From Pseudomonas chlororaphis subsp. chlororaphis (GTDB lineage Bacteria > Pseudomonadota > Gammaproteobacteria > Pseudomonadales > Pseudomonadaceae): a DNA stretch of 64,000 bases. A model generated the notes under the pieces. The model had not been told where the DNA came from. It saw only the letters and a program-made list of their open reading frames with translations, and ran no database searches. Below are positions 17,735 to 27,430 of the stretch, piece by piece. The stretch is taken from assembly GCF_003945765.1 (NCBI RefSeq), contig NZ_CP027712.1, forward strand, positions 1,984,001-2,048,000, in the 5' to 3' direction. The position numbers were made by a program, and so were the translations under genes. Position 1 is the first letter of the stretch; each line of letters begins with the position of its first letter.

Positions 17735-18729
17735 TGGACAGCGTCGACCTGAATGTCCTGCGCAGCGTGCTGGAATGGCGCCGCGCGGGGCAGCGCGTGA
17801 CCTTGTACAGCGTGGTCCAGACTTGGGGCAGCGCGCCGCGGCCACCGGGGGCCATGCTGGCTTTGCGCGAAGACGGCATGGTGATCGGCTCGGTCTCGGG
17901 CGGTTGCATCGAGGACGACCTGATCGCCCGTTTGCACGATGGCCGCCTGTCTCTGGACGGGCCGCCGGTGCAACTGGTGACCTATGGCGTGACCCGCGAG
18001 GAGGCCGCACGTTTTGGCCTGCCGTGCGGCGGCACCTTGCGCCTGACCGAGGAGCGGGTTGGCGATCCGGGCTGGGTCGCGGAACTGCTGGCTCGTTGCG
18101 AGGCGCATGAAATCGTCGCTCGGGAGTTGAACCTGAGCAGCGGTGAAGTGCTGCTAAAGCCGGCCAGCAAGACCGACGTGCTGAGCTTCGATGACACCAC
18201 CCTGCGGGCGATCTATGGCCCGCGCTGGCGGCTGTTGCTGATCGGCGCCGGGCAGTTGTCGCGGTATGTGGCGGAAATGGCGCGGCTGCTGGACTTCGAA
18301 GTACTGATCTGTGATCCGCGCAAGGAGTTTGTCTACGGTTGGGAAGAGCAGCACGGGCGTTTTGTGCCGGGAATGCCGGACGATGCGGTGCTGAATATCG
18401 AGACTGACGAGCGTACAGCCATTGTCGCGCTGACCCATGACCCCCGGCTGGATGACATGGCGCTGTTGACCGCGCTCAATTCCCGGGCGTTTTACGTCGG
18501 GGCGCTGGGCTCTCGGGTCAACAGTCAGAAGCGTCGGGAGAATCTGGCCCAGCTGGGACTGGAGCCGCAGGCCATCGAACGCCTGCACGGGCCCATCGGC
18601 CTGCATATCGGCAGCCATACACCGGCGGAGATTGCCCTGTCGGTGATGTCGGAGATCGTCGCCATCAAGAACGGCATCGACCTGTTGCAGAAAAAGCCAC
18701 CTCAAGTCACTGCGCAGGTGAGCGCGTGA
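17734..18729 (+). CDS. xdhC: XdhC/CoxI-family molybdenum hydroxylase maturation factor
   Basis: A 331-residue XdhC-type chaperone. The N-terminal domain has QTWGSAPRPPGAML and the hallmark GSVSGGCIEDDL; the C-terminal Rossmann-like domain begins LLLIGAGQLSRYVAEMA. These proteins bind Moco and assist its sulfuration and insertion into the large subunit. The TGATG overlap with the large-subunit gene and a 4-bp overlap with the next gene mean the four genes form one operon dedicated to one enzyme. Confidence 0.88.
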   Translation: MDSVDLNVLRSVLEWRRAGQRVTLYSVVQTWGSAPRPPGAMLALREDGMVIGSVSGGCIEDDLIARLHDGRLSLDGPPVQLVTYGVTREEAARFGLPCGGTLRLTEERVGDPGWVAELLARCEAHEIVARELNLSSGEVLLKPASKTDVLSFDDTTLRAIYGPRWRLLLIGAGQLSRYVAEMARLLDFEVLICDPRKEFVYGWEEQHGRFVPGMPDDAVLNIETDERTAIVALTHDPRLDDMALLTALNSRAFYVGALGSRVNSQKRRENLAQLGLEPQAIERLHGPIGLHIGSHTPAEIALSVMSEIVAIKNGIDLLQKKPPQVTAQVSA

Positions 18730-19319
18730 GCGAGTCGCTGTGCGCGGTCATCCTGGCCGCGGGGCAGGGCAGTCGTTTCCGACAGGCGGCGGGGGGCGGG
18801 CAAGACAAGTTGCTGGCTCCATGCCTGGGACGAGACGCGGTGATCAGGCCGGTAGTCGAGCAGGTCCTGAGGAGTTTGCCCGAACTGCTGACCCGTAGAG
18901 TCCTGGTGACAACGCCGGACCGTACCGAGGTGATTGCCTTGGCTGAAGCCTATGGCTGCCAGGTGGTGCTTCTGGATTCGCCGGGTATGGGCGACAGCCT
19001 CGCGGCGGCCGTCGCAGCCTGCGCCGATGCCAGTGGCTGGCTGGTGGTGCTGGGGGACATGCCCTTTATCCTGCCGTCGAGTATCGAGAGCGTGGTGCGG
19101 GAACTGGGCGAGCAAATGATCCGGGTGCCTGTTTATAAGGGGGCCTATGGTCACCCGGTGGCTTTTGGCGCGGCCTTTGGGCAGGCGTTGCGGGGCCTGA
19201 CCGGGGATCGAGGAGCCAGGCCGCTGTTTGCCGCGGGGCAGGTTGTCGAGGTGGAACTGGCGGATGCTGGCGTGTTGTGGGACGTGGATATGCCGCAGGC
19301 GTTGGTTTTTAGCGGTTGA
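18726..19319 (+). CDS. MobA-like NTP transferase (molybdenum cofactor cytidylyltransferase type)
   Basis: A 197-residue nucleotidyltransferase starting at GTG and overlapping xdhC by 4 bp. The nucleotide-binding start CAVILAAGQGSRF and a lysine in GGGQDKLLAP are present, with the Mg-site-like VVLGDMPFI. It most likely attaches CMP to Moco (MocA-like) for the XO-family enzyme encoded just upstream, rather than GMP. No separate mocA was seen. The inference rests on family and operon context. Confidence 0.82.
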   Translation: MSESLCAVILAAGQGSRFRQAAGGGQDKLLAPCLGRDAVIRPVVEQVLRSLPELLTRRVLVTTPDRTEVIALAEAYGCQVVLLDSPGMGDSLAAAVAACADASGWLVVLGDMPFILPSSIESVVRELGEQMIRVPVYKGAYGHPVAFGAAFGQALRGLTGDRGARPLFAAGQVVEVELADAGVLWDVDMPQALVFSG

Positions 19320-19373
19320 GATCGCTGGGCTCGCTTTCGCGGCGAAGATGTTGATCGAAGAATTGCAGGCATG

Positions 19374-19409
19374 AAAAAGCCCCGCCTGGGTGACCAGGCG
19401 GGGCTTTTT
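19374..19409. terminator. Bidirectional terminator between the Mo operon and rne
   Basis: AAAAGCCCCGCCTGG pairs with CCAGGCGGGGCTTTT across the loop GTGA, with A and T runs on either side. It serves the convergent mobA-like gene and rne. Confidence 0.85.
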
Positions 19410-19422
19410 ATCGGGCTAGGAA

Positions 19423-22400
19423 TCAGACGAGGGGTTTAGGCTCGTGCTCTTCTTCCTGGGCCTTGGGCTTGTGCTCTACCACTTCTTCGACGGAGCGCGG
19501 GGCTTCGTCGGCGGCAGGCGCAGGTTGCTCGATGGCCGGTTCGGCAGCAGGAGCTGCCTCGACCGCGGCAACCACTGGCGCAGGCTCGGCGGCCACTACG
19601 GCTTCTACCGGAGCTTCAGCGGCAGCAGCGGCAGCCAGTTCGGCTTCCTTCTGCAGACGCTCGGCTTCGCGCTTGCGACGACGCACTTCACGCGGGTCGT
19701 TTGGCGCGCGACCGGTGCTGGTCAGGGCGCTGGCTGGAGCGGCCTCGACAACCGGTGCAGCCACTTCGGCGGCAGGTGCCTCAATCGGCGCTGCCGGTGC
19801 GGCAGCCACAGGCTCGGCAACTACAGGTTCAGCAGCCACGACTGCTTCAGCCACAACTTCTGCGACTGGTGCAGGCGCTTCGGCAACGATCGCCTCGGCG
19901 GCACGCTCGAAGGCACGAGGCGCTTCCTGGGCTGGCTCTGCCGCTGGTGCTTCGGCGACTGGCGCTTCGACCACTGGCTCGGCAACGACTGCTGGTTGTT
20001 CTGCAACAATTGCAGGTTGCACAGCCTGTTCTTCGTGCTGTTCTTCACGAACCTGGGCGACTTCAACAGCAGGTGCTGCTGGAATCTCTACCGCAGTGGT
20101 GGCCTCGACGACCGGTGCTTCGACGGTCGGTGCGGCTTCCTGGACGGCAGCAGTGGCACGTTCGGCCTGCTCGTGAGCCTGTGCTTCGGCCGGGGCGCTG
20201 ATCACGGTGCTGGCAACGGCAGCGGTTACCGCCAGGCCTGCGGCCAGATCGGCGCTGCTTGGCTCTTCGCTGTTTTCTTCCGAACCTTCGATCACATTGC
20301 CGTTGGCGTCACGCTGACGCTCACGACGGTTGCTGCGACGACGCTGGCCACGGGAGCGGCGGCGTGGACGATCGCCCTCGGCGTTCTCCTGACCATCTTC
20401 CTGCAGTTGCTCTTCGTTCGGCAGCAGCTCTTCTTCAGCTACGGCAGCGGCCTGTTCGGCGCGAGGTTGACGCTCTTCACGCGGTGGGCGCGGTTGACGC
20501 TCTTCGCGTGGCTGACGAGCCGGACGTTCTTCGGCGACAGCGGCAGCGGCAGGAGCAGCGTCCAGCGGTTCGCGCAGTTCACGCACGCGTTCTTCACGCT
20601 CGCCGCGTGGCTTGCGGTCTTCACGTGGTGGGCGTGGTTGACGCTCTTCCCGTGGCGGACGTGGCGCGCGCTCTTCGCGAGCGGTGGCCTGGACTTCCTC
20701 GCGAGCCTCGCGGACTTCGCGTGGCTGACGCTCTTCGCGGGCTTCGCGCGGTGCGCGCTCTTCACGAGGGGCGCGTTCTTCGCGTGGCTTGCGCTCTTCG
20801 TCGCGGCGACCGTTGCGATTGCGGCTCTGCTGACGACCGTTGCGGCGTTCTTCGTTGCGTGCAGGACGCTCGGTGGCCGGTTTTTCAACCACGACCGGAG
20901 CGGCTGGCTCTTCCTTGGTGGCGAACAGGCTGACCAGGGATTTCACCAGACCCTTGAACAGGCTTGGCTCGGCAACGGCGGCCGGAGCGGCAACCGGGGC
21001 GGCGGCCACTTCGGTTGGGACCGGTGCGTTGGCGCGGGCTGGAGCGGTCTTGACGGCGGCTTCCTGGCGAACCAGGGTGCGGGTCGCGGCGGCTGGCTGG
21101 ACTTCTTCGGCTTCGGCAGCGGCAGCGGCGATTTCGTAGCTGGACTGGTTGATGCCGGCTTCCGGGCTGTCATCACGCAGACGCTGGACTTCGAAGTGCG
21201 GCGTTTCGAGATGGTCGTTCGGCAGAATGACGATACGAGCACGGGTGCGCAGTTCGATCTTGGTGATCGAGTTGCGTTTTTCGTTGAGCAGGAAGGCCGC
21301 GACCGGAATCGGCACTTGGGCGCGAACTTCGGCGGTGCGGTCTTTCAGGGCTTCTTCTTCGATCAGGCGCAGGATCGCCAGCGACAGCGATTCGACGTCG
21401 CGGATGATGCCGGTGCCGTTGCAGCGTGGGCAGACGATGCCGCTGCTTTCGCCGAGGGATGGACGCAGGCGCTGGCGGGACATTTCCAGCAGGCCGAAGC
21501 GCGAAATGCGACCGACCTGGACGCGAGCGCGGTCGGCTTCCAGGCATTCGCGGACTTTCTCTTCCACGGCGCGCTGGTTCTTGGCCGGGGTCATGTCGAT
21601 GAAGTCGATGACGATCAGGCCGCCGATGTCACGCAGGCGCAGCTGGCGAGCGATTTCTTCCGCTGCTTCCAGGTTGGTCTGCAGGGCGGTTTCCTCGATG
21701 TCGCTGCCTTTGGTGGCGCGCGCCGAGTTGATGTCGATGGACACCAGGGCTTCGGTCGGATCGATAACGATGGAGCCGCCGGAAGGCAGTTCGACGACGC
21801 GCTGGAAGGCGGTTTCGATCTGGCTTTCGATCTGGAAACGGTTGAACAGCGGAACGCTGTCTTCATACAGCTTGATCTTGCTGGCGTACTGCGGCATCAC
21901 CTGGCGGATGAAGGTCAGGGCTTCGTCCTGGGCTTCAACGCTGTCGATCAGCACTTCGCCGATGTCCTGGCGCAGGTAGTCGCGGATGGCGCGGATGATC
22001 ACGTTGCTTTCCTGGTAGATCAGGAAAGGCGCCGCGCGGTCCAGCGAGGCTTCTTTGATGGCGGTCCAGAGTTGCAGCAGGTAGTCGAGGTCCCACTGCA
22101 TTTCTTCGCTGCTACGGCCCAGGCCGGCAGTGCGCACGATCAGGCCCATGTCGGCAGGGGCGACCAGGCCGTTCAAGGCTTCGCGCAGTTCGTTGCGCTC
22201 TTCGCCTTCGATGCGACGGGAGATGCCTCCGGCACGCGGGTTGTTCGGCATCAGCACCAGGTAACGACCGGCCAGGCTGATGAAGGTGGTCAGGGCTGCA
22301 CCCTTGTTGCCACGTTCTTCTTTTTCGACCTGAACGATGACTTCCTGGCCTTCGCTCAGGACGTCCTTGATATTGACGCGGCCTTCGGGAGCTTTCTTGA

Positions 22401-22632
22401 AGTATTCGCGGGAGATTTCTTTGAGGGGCAGGAAGCCGTGGCGCTCAGAGCCGAAATCGACAAAGGCAGCCTCGAGGCTTGGTTCGATGCGAGTGATACG
22501 GCCTTTATAGATGTTGGCCTTCTTCTGCTCGCGTGCACCGGATTCGATGTCCAGGTCGTAGAGGCGTTGGCCATCTACCAGTGCAACACGCAACTCTTCG
22601 GGTTGAGTTGCGTTAATCAGCATTCTTTTCAT
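19423..22632 (-). CDS. rne: Ribonuclease E
   Basis: A 1069-residue endoribonuclease and degradosome scaffold. [20 protein letters not shown] is the family start; 16 upstream in-frame codons were excluded. Order: S1 domain (about 35-120), RNase H-like and 5'-sensor regions, DNase I-like catalytic region with DFIDM, and the Zn-link CPRCNGTG near residue 405. After about residue 530 the sequence becomes a disordered scaffold: first an Arg/Glu-rich RNA-binding stretch with repeated PREER-type blocks, then Ala/Glu/Val/Pro-rich repeats, ending in EHEPKPLV. It processes rRNA, tRNA and mRNA at the membrane. The long leader suggests autoregulation. Confidence 0.97.
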   Translation of the reverse strand: MKRMLINATQPEELRVALVDGQRLYDLDIESGAREQKKANIYKGRITRIEPSLEAAFVDFGSERHGFLPLKEISREYFKKAPEGRVNIKDVLSEGQEVIVQVEKEERGNKGAALTTFISLAGRYLVLMPNNPRAGGISRRIEGEERNELREALNGLVAPADMGLIVRTAGLGRSSEEMQWDLDYLLQLWTAIKEASLDRAAPFLIYQESNVIIRAIRDYLRQDIGEVLIDSVEAQDEALTFIRQVMPQYASKIKLYEDSVPLFNRFQIESQIETAFQRVVELPSGGSIVIDPTEALVSIDINSARATKGSDIEETALQTNLEAAEEIARQLRLRDIGGLIVIDFIDMTPAKNQRAVEEKVRECLEADRARVQVGRISRFGLLEMSRQRLRPSLGESSGIVCPRCNGTGIIRDVESLSLAILRLIEEEALKDRTAEVRAQVPIPVAAFLLNEKRNSITKIELRTRARIVILPNDHLETPHFEVQRLRDDSPEAGINQSSYEIAAAAAEAEEVQPAAATRTLVRQEAAVKTAPARANAPVPTEVAAAPVAAPAAVAEPSLFKGLVKSLVSLFATKEEPAAPVVVEKPATERPARNEERRNGRQQSRNRNGRRDEERKPREERAPREERAPREAREERQPREVREAREEVQATAREERAPRPPREERQPRPPREDRKPRGEREERVRELREPLDAAPAAAAVAEERPARQPREERQPRPPREERQPRAEQAAAVAEEELLPNEEQLQEDGQENAEGDRPRRRSRGQRRRSNRRERQRDANGNVIEGSEENSEEPSSADLAAGLAVTAAVASTVISAPAEAQAHEQAERATAAVQEAAPTVEAPVVEATTAVEIPAAPAVEVAQVREEQHEEQAVQPAIVAEQPAVVAEPVVEAPVAEAPAAEPAQEAPRAFERAAEAIVAEAPAPVAEVVAEAVVAAEPVVAEPVAAAPAAPIEAPAAEVAAPVVEAAPASALTSTGRAPNDPREVRRRKREAERLQKEAELAAAAAAEAPVEAVVAAEPAPVVAAVEAAPAAEPAIEQPAPAADEAPRSVEEVVEHKPKAQEEEHEPKPLV

Positions 22633-23348
22633 GTAGTACCGTCGGTTTCCGGGCTGCCGGAAACGGCGTTCGGCACACACGACTTCTCACGGTCGGTGTC
22701 AGGTGCGTCAGGAGCGGTTGGCCGCTCCAGTGTCTAGCGAAATCCGGCCAGTTGGGGCGAACTCGCGACTCACGCGTCCTGCTTGCTGGGGTGACAAAAG
22801 GCACCTCTTAAGCAAAAGCTCAATCAGGAGGAGGAATCAACCGGCGACTGTGGACGAGATGAAGCGTCTTGATAAAGCCTAATGCTACACAGTCCGACGG
22901 TTGTGCATCTCCACCCTACACGTATCCCTGATAATTCGGGTGCTGCCGCGCGCAGAATCCGCAGCGGGTTGGCATTTACCGTGAGCTCCGAAAGGGGAGC
23001 TCACGCATCATGGCTAATTTAGGCGGTGTTTCCGAAGCGCTCGCTCGGGTTCGTTCGTAGCTGACTGCACTTTGTGAACTGGCCGTGAATATTTGCTCGA
23101 AAGGCGAGTGGAAACTCTGCTTTTCGGCGTGCTTCAGGCCTCATGTCACCTGCGCTTGTTACAACTGCAAAACTCCACCGTTCGTAGTGAAAGCCCCGTA
23201 GGACGGCCTCGCATCCTGGTGAATTGCGTTGGTCAGGGCCGGCTGTTGGCCGTTGGTCCGCTGTCCAGGCCGCTTTTGGCGGCGTTCGCGACTATAGCAG
23301 TAATCATTAAGTGCTTCAATTCCATAAAAAATTGTTATCATTTGCGCC
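22633..23348. other. 716-bp gap between divergent rne and rluC: long rne leader and promoters
   Basis: No convincing gene. The minus-strand part is expected to hold the rne promoter and a long 5' leader, as in enterobacteria where RNase E cuts its own leader. The clearest structure is the hairpin at 22981-23004. The last ~60 bp before rluC are AT-rich (TTCCATAAAAAATTGTTATC) and probably contain its promoter. Short open frames here have no ribosome sites or family features. Confidence 0.6.
22981..23004. repeat. Perfect 9-bp inverted repeat in the rne leader region
   Basis: GTGAGCTCC (22981-22989) pairs with GGAGCTCAC (22996-23004) around GAAAGG. No T run follows on the minus strand, so it is more likely a structured leader element than a terminator. 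Confidence 0.6.
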
Positions 23349-24305
23349 ATGACGACTACTGCCCCCTCGACCCCAGGCGTTCAACTGCTTGAGGTCTCGC
23401 CGGAATATGCCGGCCAACGAATCGACAATTTCCTCCTCGCTCGGCTCAAAGGCGTGCCCAAGACCTTGATTTACCGCATTTTGCGCAAAGGCGAAGTGCG
23501 GGTGAACAAGGGCCGGATCAAGCCCGAATACAAGCTGCAGGCGGGCGATATCGTGCGCGTGCCGCCGGTGCGCGTGCCGGAGCGTGATGAACCCGTGCCC
23601 GTGGCGCAGGGGTTGTTGCAGCGCCTGGAGGCTTCGATTGTCTATGAAGACAAAGCCCTGATCGTGATCAACAAGCCCGCCGGCATCGCTGTGCATGGTG
23701 GCAGCGGTCTGAATTTCGGGGTGATCGAAGCCTTTCGTCAGTTGCGCCCGGACGCCAAGGAGCTGGAGCTGGTCCATCGCCTCGACCGCGATACTTCCGG
23801 CCTGCTGATGATCGCCAAGAAACGCAGCATGCTGCGTCATTTGCATGAAGCCTTGCGCGGCGATGGTGTCGACAAGCGCTACATGGCGCTGGTGCGCGGC
23901 AACTGGGCGACCTCGATCAAGCAGGTCCGTGCGCCGCTGCTCAAGAGCAACCTGCGTTCCGGCGAGCGCATGGTCGAAGTGAACGAAGAGGGCAAGGAGG
24001 CCTTGACCGTGTTCAAGGTGCTGCGCCGCTTCGGTGACTTCGCCACCATGGTCGAAGCCAAGCCGGTGACCGGTCGTACTCACCAGATCCGTGTGCATAC
24101 CCTGCATGCCGGGCATTGCATTGCCGGCGACAGCAAGTATGGCGATGACGATTTCACCAAGGAAATCCGCGACCTGGGCGGTAAGCGCCTGTTTCTGCAT
24201 GCCTACATGCTGACCGTGCCGCTGCCCGATGGCGGCGAGCTGAAATTGCAGGCGCCGGTGGATGAAATGTGGGCCAAGACCGTGGAGCGCCTGAGTGCAC
24301 CCTGA
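23349..24305 (+). CDS. rluC: 23S rRNA pseudouridine synthase RluC
   Basis: A 318-residue RluA-family enzyme that isomerises uridines in 23S rRNA (955, 2504 and 2580 in E. coli numbering). An N-terminal S4 RNA-binding domain (about 20-75) precedes the catalytic domain, with HRLDRDTSG carrying the catalytic Asp146 and later the [13 protein letters not shown] motif. Divergent from rne, as in E. coli and PAO1. Its end overlaps the next gene's GTG start. Confidence 0.95.
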   Translation: MTTTAPSTPGVQLLEVSPEYAGQRIDNFLLARLKGVPKTLIYRILRKGEVRVNKGRIKPEYKLQAGDIVRVPPVRVPERDEPVPVAQGLLQRLEASIVYEDKALIVINKPAGIAVHGGSGLNFGVIEAFRQLRPDAKELELVHRLDRDTSGLLMIAKKRSMLRHLHEALRGDGVDKRYMALVRGNWATSIKQVRAPLLKSNLRSGERMVEVNEEGKEALTVFKVLRRFGDFATMVEAKPVTGRTHQIRVHTLHAGHCIAGDSKYGDDDFTKEIRDLGGKRLFLHAYMLTVPLPDGGELKLQAPVDEMWAKTVERLSAP

Positions 24306-24957
24306 TTACAAACTGCTGATCTTTGATTGGGACGGCACCCTGGCAGACTCCATTGGTCGGATAGTCGAGGCCATGCATGTGGCCTCCGATCGCTCGGGGT
24401 TTGCCCGGTGCGACGATTTTGCGGTCAAGGGCATTATCGGCCTGGGATTGCCGGAGGCGATCCGCACGCTGTATCCGCACATCAGCGATGCCGAGCTGGT
24501 AGATTTTCGCCAGCACTATGCCGATCACTACATTGCTCTCGAGGCCGAGCCTTCTCCGTTGTTCGCCGGAGTGGTGCAGTCTCTCGAAGCTTTCCGGAGC
24601 GAGGGATATCATCTGGCGGTAGCGACCGGTAAGGCGCGTCGTGGCCTGGATCGGGTGTTGAAGGCGCATGGCTGGGAAGATTATTTCGACATCACCCGCG
24701 CTGCCGATGAAACCGCGAGCAAGCCTCATCCTCTGATGCTCGAGCAGATCCTGGCGCATTGCGAGGTGCGCCCCGAGCAGGCGTTGATGGTGGGGGATTC
24801 CTCTTTCGACCTGCTGATGGCGCGTAACGCGGGCATGGCATCGGTTGCGGTCGGTTATGGCGCGCAATCGCTGGAAGCCTTGCAGGCTTACGAGCCGCGC
24901 CTGTCTATCGATAGTTTTCCTCAATTGCATGCCTGGCTCGGCCAGCGGGGCAATTGA
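24295..24957 (+). CDS. HAD-superfamily hydrolase (phosphoglycolate phosphatase-like)
   Basis: A 220-residue HAD IA phosphatase. Motif I is DWDGTLADS, motif II includes VATGK, and motif IV is [15 protein letters not shown]; the cap domain lies between residues 20 and 90. The GTG start ([14 protein letters not shown]) overlaps the end of rluC by 11 bp. Equivalent to PA2974. Its phosphorylated substrate is unknown, though housekeeping context suggests damage repair or a small sugar phosphate. Confidence 0.88.
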   Translation: MHPDYKLLIFDWDGTLADSIGRIVEAMHVASDRSGFARCDDFAVKGIIGLGLPEAIRTLYPHISDAELVDFRQHYADHYIALEAEPSPLFAGVVQSLEAFRSEGYHLAVATGKARRGLDRVLKAHGWEDYFDITRAADETASKPHPLMLEQILAHCEVRPEQALMVGDSSFDLLMARNAGMASVAVGYGAQSLEALQAYEPRLSIDSFPQLHAWLGQRGN

Positions 24958-24975
24958 GTCTTTTGGGGTAAAAGC

Positions 24976-25965
24976 ATGAGCGACGAATGGAAAGCGCCGA
25001 GTAAATCGGCTGCCGACAGTGCTGACGACAAGAGCTGGAAACTGCTGGAAAAGACCCTGTTGGCCGGTGTGCAAGAACAGCGGCGTTCGCGGCGCTGGGG
25101 GATTTTCTTCAAACTCCTGACCTTTGTTTATCTGCTTGTAGCCCTGGCGCTGTTTACGCCGTTGATGGATATGGAAAAAACCGCCACCCGCGGGGCCGGT
25201 TACACGGCATTGATCGAGGTGACGGGCGTGATCGCGGACAAGGAGTCGGCGAGCGCCGACAACATCGTGACCGGCTTGCGTGCGGCTTTCGAGGACTCGA
25301 AGGTCAAAGGCATTGTGCTGCGTATCAACAGTCCTGGCGGCAGCCCGGTGCAGTCGGGTTATGTCTATGACGAAATCCGTCGTCTGCGTGGCCTGCATCC
25401 GGATATCAAGGTGTATGCAGTGATTTCCGACCTGGGGGCTTCCGGCGCCTACTACATTGCCAGCGCTGCCGATCAGATCTATGCCGACAAGGCGAGCCTG
25501 GTCGGTTCCATCGGGGTCACGGCGGCCGGTTATGGTTTTGTCGGCACCATGGAGAAGCTGGGGGTGGAGCGTCGTACCTACACCTCGGGTGAGCACAAGT
25601 CGTTCCTGGACCCGTTCCAGCCGCAGAAGCCCGAGGAAACCCAGTTCTGGCAGGGCGTGCTGGATACCACTCATCGCCAGTTCATCGCCAGCGTCAAGCA
25701 GGGGCGTGGCGAGCGTCTCAAGGACAAGGATCACCCGGAGCTGTTCTCTGGCCTGGTCTGGTCCGGCGAGCAGGCGCTGCAACTGGGCTTGATCGATGGG
25801 CTGGGGAGTGCCAGCTCAGTTGCCCGGGATGTGGTTGGCGAGAAGGAATTGGTGGATTTCACTGTGCAGGAGTCGCCTTTCGATCGCTTCTCGAAAAAGC
25901 TGGGTGCCAGTGTTGCCGAGCATCTGGCCATGTGGATGGGCTTTCAGGGGCCGACACTGCGTTGA
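24976..25965 (+). CDS. sppA: Signal peptide peptidase SppA (short form)
   Basis: A 329-residue inner-membrane peptidase that degrades cleaved signal peptides. One membrane anchor spans about residues 43-63; the catalytic domain follows in the periplasm. The proposed nucleophile is Ser156 in LGASGAYYIASAAD and the general base Lys208 in SGEHKSF. It is the 36-kDa type, not the 67-kDa tandem E. coli type. GGGTAAAAGC precedes the ATG; it lies 18 bp after the phosphatase and ends in a terminator. Confidence 0.93.
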   Translation: MSDEWKAPSKSAADSADDKSWKLLEKTLLAGVQEQRRSRRWGIFFKLLTFVYLLVALALFTPLMDMEKTATRGAGYTALIEVTGVIADKESASADNIVTGLRAAFEDSKVKGIVLRINSPGGSPVQSGYVYDEIRRLRGLHPDIKVYAVISDLGASGAYYIASAADQIYADKASLVGSIGVTAAGYGFVGTMEKLGVERRTYTSGEHKSFLDPFQPQKPEETQFWQGVLDTTHRQFIASVKQGRGERLKDKDHPELFSGLVWSGEQALQLGLIDGLGSASSVARDVVGEKELVDFTVQESPFDRFSKKLGASVAEHLAMWMGFQGPTLR

Positions 25966-25983
25966 TTGCGCTGTTTTAAAAAG

Positions 25984-26009
25984 AGCCGGCCCTATGGCCG
26001 GCTTTTTTA
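25984..26009. terminator. Bidirectional terminator between sppA and maf
   Basis: AGCCGGCC (25984-25991) pairs with GGCCGGCT (25996-26003) with a CTAT loop, followed by six T on the plus strand and flanked by an A run on the other side. Confidence 0.88.
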
Positions 26010-26019
26010 GTGTGGGTGG

Positions 26020-26598
26020 TCAGGGGATTTCCACGCTTTCGGCGAGCAGCATGTCTACCAGGCGGATCAGCGGCAGGCCGATCAGGCTGCTGGCGTCGCT
26101 GCCCTCGGTGCTGCGGAACAGGCTGATGCCCAGGCCCTCGGCCTTGAAGCTGCCGGCACAGTCATAAGGCTGTTCTGCGTGCAGGTAGCGTTCGATGCGG
26201 GCAGGGCTCAGCTCGCGCATATGCACGGTGAAGGGTACGCAGTCGACCTGGCAGTGGCCGCTCTTGCTGTTGAGCAGGGCCAGGCCGGTGAGAAAGGTCA
26301 CGCTGGCGCCGCTGGCGGCGAGCAATTGCTCGCGCGCCTTTTCGAATGTGTGGGGCTTGCCGATGATGCGCTCGCCGAGCACCGCGACTTGGTCCGAGCC
26401 AATGATCAGGTGTTCTGGGTGGGTGACGGCCAGCGCTCGGGCTTTCTCTTCGGCGAGGCGCTTGACCAGGTCGCTGGCGGATTCGCCGGGGCGATGGCTT
26501 TCGTCGATATCCGGTGAGCTGCAGGTGAATGGCAGGCGCAGGCGGGTGAGCAATTCGCGCCGGTAGGCCGAGCTTGAGGCAAGTAATAAAGGCAGCAT
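26020..26598 (-). CDS. yceF: Maf/YceF-family nucleotide pyrophosphatase (7-methyl-GTP type)
   Basis: A 192-residue Maf-like protein. I took ATG 26598 because AGGAG lies six bases before it; ATG 26604 touches that ribosome site. The N-terminal LLLASSSAYRRELL motif, the Asp/Glu of SSPDIDE and the GSDQVAVL catalytic segment are all present. The location beside yceD-rpmF points to the YceF clade, which hydrolyses 7-methyl-GTP to remove modified nucleotides. It is convergent with sppA and divergent from yceD. Confidence 0.9.
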   Translation of the reverse strand: MLPLLLASSSAYRRELLTRLRLPFTCSSPDIDESHRPGESASDLVKRLAEEKARALAVTHPEHLIIGSDQVAVLGERIIGKPHTFEKAREQLLAASGASVTFLTGLALLNSKSGHCQVDCVPFTVHMRELSPARIERYLHAEQPYDCAGSFKAEGLGISLFRSTEGSDASSLIGLPLIRLVDMLLAESVEIP

Positions 26599-26666
26599 GC
26601 GCATCTCCTGAGGCTGGCCGCGAATTCTAGCGGGGCTTGCAAGTGACGGACAGGGCTGAATTTCCT

Positions 26667-26694
26667 TTGACATGGCCGGGGGCATCCCTATAAT
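26667..26694 (+). promoter_or_regulatory. Consensus sigma-70 promoter for yceD-rpmF-plsX
   Basis: TTGACA (26667-26672), 16-bp spacer, TATAAT (26689-26694): both hexamers are perfect. The expected start of transcription, near 26701, is only 2-4 nt from the yceD ATG (26704). Confidence 0.85.
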
Positions 26695-26703
26695 GCTGCG
26701 CCT

Positions 26704-27231
26704 ATGTTGAATGACCCGATTCCACCTCACGTTGACCCGCGCAAATTGGCTGACCGTGGCACCACCCTTCAAGGTGAACTGCTGCTGGCCGATTTGAAGA
26801 GACTCTGCGACCCGCTTTCCGACGATGTCGGTACGGTGCAGGCTAAATTCGTTTTTGAACGAGATGAACGTAAATCTGTGGTGATCCACAGCTTTATCGA
26901 CACTGAAGTCAAAATGGTTTGCCAGCGTTGTCTTGAGCTGGTCACCCTGCCGATCCACAGCGAATGCAGTTACGCTGTGGTGAAGGAGGGTGCGAATACC
27001 CAGTCGTTGCCGAAAGGTTATGACGTGCTGGAACTGGGCGAAGATCCTTTGGATCTGCAGGCTTTGATCGAGGAGGAGCTTTTGCTCGCCTTGCCCATCG
27101 TGCCTGCTCATCATCCGGAAGAATGCCAGCAGCCGGCGGGTCTCGATGAGCCCGAACCGAGCGAGGACGAGGTAACGCGGTCCAACCCGTTCAGTGTATT
27201 GGCGCAGTTAAAGCGTGACCCAAACGTTTAG
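26704..27231 (+). CDS. yceD: YceD family protein (DUF177), 23S rRNA accumulation protein
   Basis: A 175-residue DUF177 protein. The conserved core MVCQRCLELVTLPIHSE and the C-terminal LLALPIVPAHHPEEC are visible. In E. coli YceD affects 23S rRNA accumulation, and the gene is co-transcribed with rpmF; here rpmF begins 13 bp downstream. No Shine-Dalgarno sequence precedes the ATG, and the promoter sits so close that the mRNA is probably leaderless. Confidence 0.92.
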   Translation: MLNDPIPPHVDPRKLADRGTTLQGELLLADLKRLCDPLSDDVGTVQAKFVFERDERKSVVIHSFIDTEVKMVCQRCLELVTLPIHSECSYAVVKEGANTQSLPKGYDVLELGEDPLDLQALIEEELLLALPIVPAHHPEECQQPAGLDEPEPSEDEVTRSNPFSVLAQLKRDPNV

Positions 27232-27244
27232 GAGTTAATCAATT

Positions 27245-27427
27245 ATGGCTGTTCAGCAGAACAAAAAATCCCGCTCTGCCCGTGACATGCGTCGTTCGCA
27301 CGACGCTCTCGAGGCTAGCACTCTGTCCGTAGAAAAGACCACTGGTGAAGTTCACCTGCGTCACCACGTATCGCCAGAAGGCGTATACCGTGGTCGTAAA
27401 GTGATCGACAAGGGCGCTGACGAGTAA
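27245..27427 (+). CDS. rpmF: 50S ribosomal protein L32
   Basis: A 60-residue basic protein, [20 protein letters not shown] at the start, matching L32 of gamma-proteobacteria. The GGAG-containing site TTTAGGAGTTAATCAATT precedes the ATG. It lies between yceD and plsX, the usual order linking ribosome supply with fatty-acid synthesis. Confidence 0.97.
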
Positions 27428-27430
27428 TCC

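Noticed and set aside
15356..18010. 884-codon open frame antisense to the Mo hydroxylase genes
   Set aside because: Shadow of the plus-strand genes, which have clear cofactor motifs; the antisense product is His/Arg/Gln-rich without motifs.
19444..22737. 1097-codon open frame antisense to rne
   Set aside because: It is the mirror of the GC-rich, repetitive rne coding sequence; its Phe/Gly/Arg-rich composition matches no family and it has no ribosome site.
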